Positions 7,874-19,800 of a stretch of 38,751 bases of DNA are shown in pieces. The stretch's first letter is position 1. Each line of letters opens with the position of its first letter. Location of the stretch: NCBI GenBank assembly GCA_031418775.1, contig JANOJN010000295.1, positions 1-38,751 of the forward strand, in the 5' to 3' direction. The position numbers and the translations under genes were made by a program. Source of the stretch: JANLQX01 sp031418775 (GTDB lineage Bacteria; Actinomycetota; Acidimicrobiia; Acidimicrobiales; JANYDT01). Below the pieces are notes generated by a model that was not told the DNA's origin, made no database searches, and saw only the letters and a program-made list of their open reading frames with translations.

Positions 7874-10800
7874 CTACCGGGTTCGCCGGCGACGGCTCGC
7901 AGTGTGCACCAGGAATGCTCCGCCGACGGCGAGGGCGAGCCCGAACATGATCAGGGTGCCGAGCTCCGCCCCGGTGAATGCGAGGCGTGATCGCACATCG
8001 GTGGCGAGCTTCGGCTTTGCCTTCTTCGCAACGGTGTCGGCCCGACCCGGGGCACCGGTGGTCGTTGTCGTCGGTCGACCGACGATGGTTGTCCCTGCCC
8101 CGGCAGCGACGGTCGACGTTGCCGCAGCGGTCGTGGCCGGACCGGCGAGTGGCGCTGTTCCGACGGTTGTCGAAGGGGCCGTCGTGGTGCTGGGCACGGT
8201 TGCCCGAGTCGTCGTGACCGCCGTCGAGGGAGGAACGATGAACGGGGGGCCGAGCAGGTTGAGCAGTCCTGCATCGACGTGGCGGACATCGGCAAGTGGC
8301 GAAACGACGATCACCGAGGTGCGGAACGTCTTGGTGTCGATGTCGGAGTCACCGGTCGGGTCGCCGACCCCGCGGCTCGTGACCTTCAGATCAGACGGCA
8401 CATCGAAGGCGACGCTGTAGGGGCGGGCCACGATGTCGTCGAAGAGGTAGGTCCCATTCGGACCGCTCACGATCGTCAGAGGTGATCCGTCGCCCGCCAG
8501 CGCGGGAGTGCCATCGGGATACAGGAGACGCACCACCACGCCGGAGATCCCCGGTTCCCCCGTTCCCTGTCGTCCGTCGCCGGTAGTGGTTCCGTCGTTC
8601 CAGACGCGTCCTCCGAGGCTGCCCTTCGGTAGGAGTCCGGCGTCGACGTCGGAGCGGTCGAGCCCCGAGACGAGCACGACGTCGGCCGCATGAGTCACCG
8701 GATCGATGTTGGAGTCGATGGGTGCGTTGGTTCCGCCGCCGGTCGGATGGCCAGCGGCAACCCCTTGTGGTGAGTGTCCGTAGCGAGGCGGCGGGTTGAT
8801 CACGATGCGGACATTGCCGGGCGCGACCCCCGCGAACAGGTAGGCGCCCGAACCATCCGTAGTTGTCGTCGTGATGCGGTCGTCGGCCGTGTCGAACAGA
8901 CCGTCGGGACCGGCATGGCGGAGCGTCACCGTGACGTTCCCGACAGGCGGCTCTCCGGCGTCCTGCATGCCATCGAGGTCGTCGTCACGCCAGACGTAGT
9001 TGCCGATACTGATGGGTGTGTAGAGACCACCGTCGACGTCGCGGTCATCCGAGGCCGTGGATACCAGGTCGATGTTGGCCCGAAGCTCGAACGACGCGGT
9101 GGAACCGTTGGCCGTGGCATCGGAATCGGTGGCCCTGGTCCCGGCGGCCACAGTGGTCGCGGTGGCAACCATTCCTGGCTTCGCGAAGGTCACGGTGTAA
9201 TTGCCGGGCCGTAGGGTGTCGATGAGCCACCCGCCTGCCGATCCGGCCGCGCTCGACGTGGTGGTGCTGCGATTCACCGGGACGCCGCGATCGTCGATGC
9301 CGACGAGGGTCACCGAGACGCCGTCGATGCCGGGCTCGCTGGGTTCCTGGATGCCATTGCCGTTGAGGTCGTCCCATACCCGGTCGCCAACGGCGACGGG
9401 GGCGAGTTCACCGAACCGTCCGACCGGTGTCTGCTCGCCCGGGGCGAGGACGACGCCGCTGACGACGTCGTCACCGATGGTTCCGTGCACCGACGACGTG
9501 TCGAGGCCGTCCGCCCAACCGGTGGGTTGGGTCTCGGTCACCGTGTAGCCCGTGGCATCCGACGCCAGGAGACCTGCGAACGAGTACGTACCGTCGCTGA
9601 GAGTCGTCGCCGTGCGCGTGACGGCGTTGTTCGCCCGGTCCTTGCCGGCCAGTGTGATCGTCACGCCGGCGATACCGGGTTCGCTGCTGTCCTGGACACC
9701 GTTGTTGTTGGCATCGGAGTACACCGTGCCGATGATGGCGCCGAGCGTTTCGCCGAAGTTGACACCCGTGAGGCCGGTTGCCGGAACCGTGAGCGAGGTC
9801 AGCGTGTTCGGGGTCGACGATCCGTAATTCAGAGGCTGGATCTCCTCGACGGTGTAGGTCCCCGGGGCGACGTCCGGGAAGCTGTACGAGCCGTCCCCGA
9901 GTGTCGTGGTCCGAGCGACTTCCGCTCCGTTCGAGTCCCGCAACACGAGTGTCACGCCGAGCACGCCAGGCTCACCGCTGTCCCGGACACCGTTGGCGGT
10001 GAGACCATCGGCGCCGCGGTCCACGAAGACCACGCCCGAGAGCGTGGTAGTGACGGCGCCGGACGGTACCCGTTCACCGAACGTGTACCCGGTTGCCTGG
10101 ACGTCGAGCGGCAGGCTGATGTCGGCGGTCACGTCGTTGCCGACCCCACCCCCGGCGGTGCCGGCGGCGTCCTGTCCATCGGACCATCCGGACGGCTGCG
10201 TTTCGGTGAGGGTGTAGATCCCCGCGGGGAGATCGGTGAAGGCGTACGACCCGTCAGGAGAGGTGGTCGTCGTTCGGGTGACGGCATTTCCGCCAGCGGT
10301 TGTGCCGTTCAGCGTGACCGTGACACCGCTGATGCCGGGCTCCGCCGGACCGACGACCGAGGTCCGTTCGCCGCTGCCGTCGACGTCGTTGTACACCGAT
10401 CCGGCGATCGACGACAGTGTGTCACCGAAGTCGATATCCGAGACTCCACCGCTAGGCGGTGCGGTGATGGTTTGGGTGTTCGTCGAGCGCAGCGATGAAC
10501 CGAAACCGATCGGCTGCACCTCGGTCACGGTGTATGTCGCTCCAGGCGTGAGGCCGGTGAACAGGTATATGCCGTCGGCACCGGTTATCGATGTGCCGAT
10601 GAGGACTCCCGAGCCGTCGCGCAACTGCACCGCCACCCCGACGATGACGCCGTCGCCGGGTCCTGCGCTGGAGTTCCGGTCCCGGTCGAGGAAGACGGTG
10701 CCGCGGACAAAGACCGTCGTCGGCAGGGTTTCCTGCTCGCCGAAGAGATGACCGGACGAGAGACCACCGGGAGCGACCACGATCGCCGTGATGGTGTCGG

Positions 10801-13800
10801 CTCCAGCGACGCCGGTCGAACCTGCCGTGTCGATGCCGTCGGCGTATCCTGCGGGTTGGGTCTCGATGACGCTGTACGTTCCGGCGGGAAGGCCCGTGAA
10901 CCCGAATGAGCCGTCGGGGCCTGTCGTGGTCGACGCAGAGACGGGCACGCCATTCACGTCGACGCCGCTGAGATTCACGCCCACGCCGCCAATACCCCGT
11001 TCGGCCGATGTCGGCGCCTTCGCCCCGTCGTTGTTCGCATCGACGTACACGAAGCCGGTCACCGATGCCGTGGTCTCGCCGAAGTTCACCCCGGCGAGGC
11101 CCGCAGGCGGAACACTAAGTGTGCTGAGGACATTCGGTGTCGAGGATCCGTACGCCGTTGGCTGCGCTTCGCTCACGGAGTACGTTCCCGGCGCGAGATT
11201 GGTGAACGCGTAGGAGCCGTCGGGGTTGGTCACAGTGGTTGAGACCGATGCGCCCGCGGAGTCGAGCAACGTGAGCACGACACCACCAAGGCCGGCTTCA
11301 CCTGCGTCGATCGACCCGTTGGCGTTGCGGTCGATCCAGACCGATCCCCGAAGCGATGTCGTCGTGCCGGTCGTGCCGGCACCAAGCCGCTCCCCGAAGT
11401 TCTGGTTCGACAACCCGCCGCCGGGCACGATGGCCGAGGGAATCGAGTCCGGTGTCGTCGAGATGTAACCCGAAGGCTGCGTCTCCGCCACGGAGTACGT
11501 TCCCGGCGCGAGGTTGATGAAGCGGTACCGGCCATCCGGGCCGGTGAGCGTGGTGTCGATCACCACGTTGGAAGAGTTCCTAAGGGTGAGGAGCACGCCG
11601 GCGAGGCCGGCCTCGCCGCTGTCGATCGTGGCCGACGAGTTGGCATCGACCCACACCACGCCTTCGAGGAATGCCGTGCCCGCCGGCGTGGGGCGGACCT
11701 TCTCGCCGAAGTCGTACCCCGCCCCGATCCCTTCGATGGGAAGCGCGATGGCGGTGACCACATCGTTGCCCAGCGTTCCCGGAGCGACCGACGGGTTCGG
11801 GCCGGTGATCGCACCGACCGCGTCGAGCCCGTCGAGGTACGCCGAAGGCTGGGTTTCCGAGATGCTGTACGTCCCCGCGAGGAGGTCGTCGAATCGATAC
11901 GTCCCGTCCGGCGCCGTGCTCGTCGTACGGTTCACCGCGGCGCCGTTGGCGTCGGTACCGCTGAGCGTTACGGTGACGCCGGCGATGGCCGCCTCGCCGG
12001 GTGCCTGTCTGACGCCGTCATTGCTCGTGTCGACGTAGACCTGGCCGGCCAGTGACGCGCCGATCTCGCCGAAGTTGACGTTGGCCAGGCCGCTTGTCAA
12101 TACCATAAGTGAACTTAGGGTGTTCGGTGTTGTCGATCCAAGCCCGTTCGGTTGGGTCTCGACGATCCGGTATGTCCCGGGCCGGAGTCCGGCGAACGCG
12201 TACGTCCCGTCGGGCGCTGTTGTCGTCGTACCCACGAGGTTGCTCAATGCGTCGAACAGCGTCACCGTCACACCACCGAGACCGGGCTCGCCACTGTCCG
12301 GCGATGAGCCTGATCGGTTCCGGTCGAAGAACACCGTGCCGTTGAGGGTCGCGCCCGTGACGGTGGGGCGGAGGAGCTCGCCGAAGTCGTACCCGACGCC
12401 CACCGACGCGGCGCCCGGGGGCAGAACGATCGATCCGATCGCATCCGTGGGCACGAGCACACCTGTGCTCGATCCGTTCACCGTACCGACATGCTCACGT
12501 CCGTCGTCGTACGCGCCGGGCTGGGTCTCGGTGACGGTGTACGAACCGGCGGGAACACCGGTGAACACGTACGAGCCATCCACCCCCGTGGTGGTCGTGC
12601 GGCTGAGTGCAGCGCCGAGCGCGTCGGTTCCGGTAAGGGTCATGATCACGCCGGACACTCCCGTCTCGGTCAGGTCCGCCATGCCGTCGTCGTTGGAGTC
12701 GATGACGACGCGTCCACCGAGGGACGAGAGCGTCTCACCGAAGTTCTGGTCGCTTCGACCGGTCGGTGGCACGTTGAGATTGGCGATCAGGTTCGGCGTC
12801 GACGAGCCGTGCGTCGCCTTCTGGGTCTCGCGAACCGAGTACACGCCGGCCGGGAGTACCGCACCGGCGTTGTTGGTTCCGAGGTTGGTGATCCGAAAGG
12901 TGCCGTCGGCTGCGCTGGTAACCGAGGCGACCACGCTGCCGGCGTTGTTCAACAACTCGATCGTCCAACCGCCGAGCCCGGTATCCCCGGTGTCGAGGGA
13001 GCCGTTCGCCCCGTTGTCGAGAAACACGAGTCCGGAGACAAACGCGCCGGTTGGTGGGACCTGGCTCTCGGCGAAGTCGTATCCGACGCCGACCCCGGCG
13101 GCCGGAATCGTGATCGCCGTGACGGTGTCGTTGCCGAGTGTTCCCGCGGTGACGGCGTTGATCGTGCCGATGCTGTCGATCGCGTCGGTGTACCCGCCCG
13201 GCTGGGTCTCGCTCACGACGTAGGTGCCGGCGAGGAGGTCGGTGAATTGGTATGTGCCCGTGGCATCGGTCGACGTGGCCCGGGAAACGGGACCGTTGAC
13301 GTCGGTGCCGGTGAGGGTGATGGTGACGCCGCCGATGCCTGTGCTCTCGCCCGCTTGACGCACACCGTCGTTGGTCGTGGCGACGTAGACGTGACCGGCG
13401 AGCGATCCGGTGGTCTCGCCGAAGTTGATGTTCGCGACACCCTCGAGTGGCACGGTCACTGTCGGGATCACGTTCGGCGTGGAGGAGCCGTAGCCGTTCG
13501 GTTGGGTCTCGGTCACGGAATACGAGCCGGGGACCAGGTTGGTGAAGACGTAGGTGCCGTCGGGGTTCGTCACGGCGGTGGCGATCACGTTGTTCCCGGC
13601 GTCGCGGAGGGTGATGACGACCCCGCCGAGCCCCGTGTCGCCGGACTCGATGGTGCCGTTGCCTGCGGCGTCGATGAACACGCTGCCCGAGATCGTGGTG
13701 GTGTTCTGACGCTCCCCGAACAGATAGCTGGAAGCGTCGATTCCCGCACCGATCGAGATCGTCGCGATCCGGTCGTTGGTGACCGCTCCTCCAGCGGTTC

Positions 13801-16800
13801 CTGCGGTGTCGCGCCCGTCGGCGTAGGACGGCGGTTGCGTCTCGACGACGGCGTACGTCCCGCTCAGCAGGTCGGTGAATGTCCACGCCCCGGACGCATT
13901 GCTCACCGTCGTGCGGCTGACGGTGCTGCCGCTCGCGTTGACGCCTGACAGCGTGATGGTCACGCCGGAGATCGGCGTCTCGCCGGCATTGCGCGCTCCG
14001 TTGTCGTTGGCGTCGACGTAGACGAATCCCGAGATGGTCGAAACCGTGTCACCGAAGTTCTGTCCCGTCACACCGATCGCCGGTAGGCCGTTGACGTCGA
14101 TCGCTGTCGGGTTCTGGCTGCGCCCGAATCCGGTCGGGGTCACCTGGTCGATGCGATAGTCCGCACCGGCGATGAGGTTGTCGAATCGGTACGAACCATC
14201 GCTACCGCTCGTCGTTCTGGCGATCTCGTCGCCCGACGTGTTTCGGAGTACGACGACGACGCCGGCCAAAGGGTCGTCGACACCGGCGTCGCGAACGGAA
14301 TCGCGATTGCGATCGAGGTAGACGCTTCCGCTGATTGCCGCGGCTGAGCTGATCTCGCCGAAGTCGTATCCGGTTCCGTCGGCACCGACGCCGACGGTGA
14401 TGCCGGTCACGGCGTCCGTGCCGATGCCGTTCCCGGGGCGTGTTCCGCCGAGCGTGCCGATGGCATCGCGCCCGTCTCCATACCCGACTGGCTGGGTCGG
14501 CTCCGTGACCGTGTAGACGCCCGCAACGAGCCCGTCGATGCTCCAGGAACCGTCGACCGATGTGGTCGTCGCTCGGTCGACCGACCGGCCGATGACGTCG
14601 ATGCCGGTCACGCGGATCGTGATACTGCCGATCGGCTGCTCGCCCGAGTCGAAGGTGCCATTGTTGTCGGCATCGACGAAGACCCGACCGGCCAACGTGG
14701 ATGTGGTGTCGAAGAAGTCCTGTCCCGAGAGTCCGCCGACGGGTGCCGTGACGCTCCGCGTGTTCGGCGAAGAGCTCCCATAGCCAATCGGTTGTGTCTC
14801 GGTGACCGAGTAGTCGCCGACCGGAATACCGGAGAACGAATAGTTGCCGTTGACGTCGGTCGCGGTCGTGGCAACCACTGCTCCGCCGACATCGCGCAGC
14901 GTGATGACCACCCCGGCGATCGTTCCGTTCTCTCCGGTGTCTCTCGTGCCGTTGGTGTTCGGGTCGACCCGAACCGCGCCGCTGATGGACGTGTACGCGA
15001 CCGGTGCGGGAGGCTTCTCGCCGAAGAGGTTGTCCGTCGATGTCGTGCCGGAAGCGATGGTGACACCGCTGATCTGATCGTTCGTGGTGATGGTGCCGCC
15101 GGCGGTCCCGGCCCGTTCGGCGCCGTCTAGGTACGACGCCGGCTGGGTCGCCTCGGTCACGACGTAGGTGCCCGGACGAAGTCCGGTGAACGTGAAGCTG
15201 CCGTCGGTCGCGGTCGTGGTGGCGCGATTCACCACGTTGCCGAGATCATCGGATCCCGTCAACGTGATCGAAACGGCGGCGATGCCGGGCTCGCCGACCT
15301 GTCGGTTCCCGTCATCGGTGATGTCGACGTAGACGGAGCCGGAGATGGAGCCGGGAACGAGCTCGCCCAAGTTGTTGCGGGCCGAGTTCGTCGACGAGCC
15401 CACGACGATGCCGGTGAGCACATCGCGCGACGGGACCGGTCCGCCGAGCGTACCGCCGGCCGTCCCGACGGTGTCACGACCGTCGAGGTAGCCCAGAGGC
15501 TGGGTCTCGGTGAGCGTGTACCCAGCAAGGTTCGACGCTTCGAGACCGGTGAACTGGTAGTAACCGTCGGCTCCTGAGCTCACTGCGATCGTGATCGACG
15601 TTCCGAACACGTCGACTCCTGTCAAGGTGATCACCGCACCCACGATCGGGGCTTCGCCCGTGTCACGGATTCCGTCGTTGTCGGCATCGACGTAGACGTA
15701 GCCGGAGATGATCGGAAGGTTCACGACGCCGGCGTCGATGGTGAGATTCACGTCTCCGGAGCCGAGCGTGGTGGAGCCGGAGATGCCACTCGTCTTGTTG
15801 AGGTCCGAATCTGCGGTGTTGGATCCGACGTTCCCGGCGGTCAGCGTGAACCCGGAAGGGGCGTCGATGCGGATCCGGTAGATGCCGGGAACGAGACCGT
15901 CGAAGCGGTAGTTGCCCGTTGCGGTGGTGAGCTGGGTGACGGGTACGCCGGAGTCGTGGAGGATGGGCGTACCGGCGGTGTCGAGGAGACGGACGCGCAC
16001 GTTCGCCACGCCCGGCTCGCCGATGTCCTGCACGCCGTTGCCGTTGAGGTCCTCCCACACGCGATCGCCGAGGCTGGCCGTCCGGAAGAAGCCGGCGTCG
16101 ACGTCGGTCGGCGACTGTCCGCTCTGCAGAGTGAACGGCGGGGTTGTTCCGGTGACGAGCGACGCGTCGGAGTTCGTTGCCGCGGAACCCCTTCCAACTG
16201 GCGATGGCGTCCAACCCAAAGGTGCGGTGAAGTGGATGCGGTAGAACCCGGGCACGAGATTGTCGAACACATACGCACCGCCGCCCGACGTGACCGTCGT
16301 GCGGACCACCGAGGCGCCTTCGAGGAGCTCCACAGTGACGCCATCGAGACCGGGTTCGCCGCCGTCCTGGATGCCGTTCGCGTTCGTGTCATCCCAGACC
16401 CGGTCACCGACCGATGCAGCGGCGAAGAACCCGGCGTCAACATGGGTCGTGGTGACACCATCGGGCACCCCGAAGACCGCAGTGCGGCCTGTTGCGAGGT
16501 CCGCATCGGAGTCGATCCCGCTGGCGCGCGGACCGGTCGACGATGTGGGAGACGGAAGATAGCCGGAGGGTCTGACGAACTCGATGCGGTAGTCGCCTTC
16601 ACGGAGAAGTGCACCGCTGTTGTCGAGGCCCGCCCGGGTGAAGGAGTAGGTGCCGTCCGACGCAGTCGTCATCGTTGCGATGACCGCGGCCGAGCTGTTC
16701 AGGAGCCGCACCGTTACGCCTCCGATGCCAGTGGTCTCGGTCAGCTGGCGGGTCCCGTCGGCGTTCGTGTCGTCCCACACCTGATCGCCGATCACGACAC

Positions 16801-19800
16801 CGCGGAAGAGGCCGGCGTCAATGGTCGAATTGGTCTCGCCGGAGACAACCGACACCAACGTCGTGGCGCCGGTGCCATCCGCGTTCGAGTCTGTCGACGT
16901 TGTGGCTCCGCCGGTCGTGACGGTCTGATCGGTGAACACGTAGCCGTTGGGTGCCGTGACCAGAACGCGATAGGTGCCCGGTCGAAGGTCCGCGAACGAG
17001 TAGCTGCCGTTCGCGTCGGTGGTGGTTGGGTCGACCGACGAACCTGAGGCGTTGAGCACCGGATTGCCCGCAACGTCGACAAGGCGGACGGTTACTCCGG
17101 CGATGCCGTCCTCGCCGGCCGTCTGGATGCCGTCGCCGTTCGTGTCGTGCCACACGCGGTCGCCGACGGTCGCCGGCCGGATGAGCCCGGTATCGACCGA
17201 GGTGTTTGCCTCGTTCGACCTGAGCGTGGTCGAGGGCGATGCCCCCGACGGGTTCGCGTCGGAGTCGGTGGTGTCAGTCGCAGAGTTGACATCGCGGAGG
17301 GTCACGACCGTGCCGCTCGGCGGAGTCACCATGACCACGTAGACACCCGGAACCACATTGGCGAACTGGTAGAGACCGGTGCCGGCCGCAGTCGTCGTCG
17401 TGCGAGAAGTGATGACGACACCCGCACCGGTCGTTCCGGTCAGCGTGACCGTCGCTCCGCCGACGCCAGGCTCGCCGACATCCTGCGCTCCGTTCCCGTC
17501 GGTGTCTTCCCAGACGTAGTTCCCGATGGACGCGAACCGGTAGTAGCCCGCATCGGCTCCGTTGTCGATGACACCGGAGTCCAGCGTGATGACCGGGGTG
17601 ACTCCGGTGATGACATCGGCGTCGGAGTTCGTCGCAGGAGCCCCGAAACCGGTCGGTGTGGGCTGCCATCCGGCTCCGGTCGGGGCGGTGAACGCAACGC
17701 GGTAATCCGCCGGACGGAGGTTGGCGATCGACCAGAGTCCTGAACTGTCGGTGGTCGTGGTGACCGGGACGGTGAACGGCGCCCCGGCAGCGTCGAACAG
17801 TTCGACGGTCGCTCCGGAGATGCCGGGTTCGCCGGAGTCCTGGATGCCATTGGCGTTCAGGTCTTCCCACACGCGGTCGCCGACAGTGGTGCGCTGGAAC
17901 AGGCCAGCGTCGAGGTTCGTCGTCGTCTGCCCCTCCGTGAGCGTGATGGTTCCGGTGCGCCCGAAGGTGGGTCCGACGGTCGTCGACGCGTCCGAGTCCG
18001 TGTCGCTCGAAAGGGGAGCGGCGGCGCTTGCTGTCGTGAACTCCCAGCCGATCGGCAGGCCGAACGTGACCTGGTAGACGCCGGGGGCGAGCAGGGCACC
18101 CGTGTTGTTGATGCCGGCCCGCGTGAACGTGTAGATCCCCGATGCATTGGTCGTGGCCGAACCCGTGACGTCATCGGCCGTGCCGAACGTGGCGTCAAGA
18201 CCGGCACCGAGCAGAGCTGCAGTCGCACCGTTCACACCCGCGGTCTCGGTCCCGCTTCGCGTACCGTCGGCATTGGTGTCGACCCACACCTGATCGCCGA
18301 TGCTCACGGGGCGCGCCATGCCGACATCGATCGTCTGCTCCGCCGTGCCCGAGGTGAGCGGAATCAAGGCGGTCTGGTTGGTGGTGGTGTCGGCGTCGGA
18401 GTCCGTGGCCGACGTCGCACCGTTGATGGTGACGAGCGCGGGGGTGAGCTGGTATCCCGACGGTCGCGTCACCACCACGACGCGGTAGCTGCCGGGCGAC
18501 AGATTGGTGAACGCGTATGCGCCGGAGCCCGTCGTCGTCTGGTCCGCAATGGAGGTTCCCGAAGCATCGATGGCCCGCACGCCGAGGGCATCGACGAGGC
18601 GGAGCACCGCGCCGGCCACACCGTTCTCGCCGGTGTCGCGAACACCTGAGCCGTTGGTGTCAACCCACACCAGATCACCGACCTGCGACGTGCGGTACAT
18701 GCCGCCGTCCACGGAGTTGTTCGTCTGATCCGAGATGAGCGTCACCGGATCCGAGACACCTGTCGCCCGGGCGATGTCGGAGTCCGTGAGATCGGTGGCC
18801 GACGACGAATTGAGGACGGTGAAGGCCCAGCCCAAGGGCTTCACGATGCCGATCCGATAGGTACCGGGAACGACGTTGCTGAAGGTGTAGATGCCTCCGC
18901 CCGCGGTTGTGGTCTCAATCGGGTTTCCGGCGTTGAGGACCGGGTTTCCGCTGCTGTCGAGCAGTCGCACCGTGATGCCGTCGACGCCGCCGTCGACGAC
19001 GTCACGCACGCCGTTGCCGTTCACGTCTTCCCACACGAGGTCGCCGAGCGTTGCGTACTTGTAGAGACCGGCGTCGATGGTGAAGTCGTCCGTGCCCGAG
19101 ACGACGGCAAACGTTGCGGTGATACCCGTTGCCGGGTTGGGGTTGCTGTCGGTCGCCGCGACTCCCGCGCCGGTCAGGCTGAAGTTCCAGCCGGCGCCCA
19201 CCGGAGGTGTGAACCTCACCCGGTAGTCGCCCGGCCGGATGCTCGGGATCGTCCAGGCGCCGAATGCATCGGTCGAGGCCGTGATCGGCACTCCGAACGA
19301 GGATCCCGTCGCGTCGAGCAACTCCACCCCGACGGAGCTGACGGGAGGCTCGTCGACGTCCTGGATGCCATTGGCGTTGAGGTCCTCCCACACGAAGTTG
19401 CCGAGCGTGACTCGCTTCCATACCCCCGCGTCGACACTGATCGTCGCCTCGTTGTCGTTCATCGTGAACGTCGCCGTCACACCGGTCGTCTCGTTCGCGT
19501 CACTGTCGTTGTTCGACGACTTCGGAGCGCCGACAGAAGCCGGCGAGAACTCGTAGGTCGCAGGCAGAGCGAAGGTGAGACGGTACTCACCGGGCGGTAA
19601 TGGTGCGCCGGTGTTGTTCACGCCGGTTTTCGAGAAGGAGTATGCGCCGCCCCCGGCAGTTGTCGTCGAGCCCGAGAGGTCGTCCGCGGTGCCGAACACG
19701 CCGTCGAGACCGGCACCCTCGAGGGTCACCGTCGCCCCGCTCACACCCGCCGTGTCCGCGGCGTCGCGGGTGCCATCGGAGTTGCGGTCGATCCAGAGCC

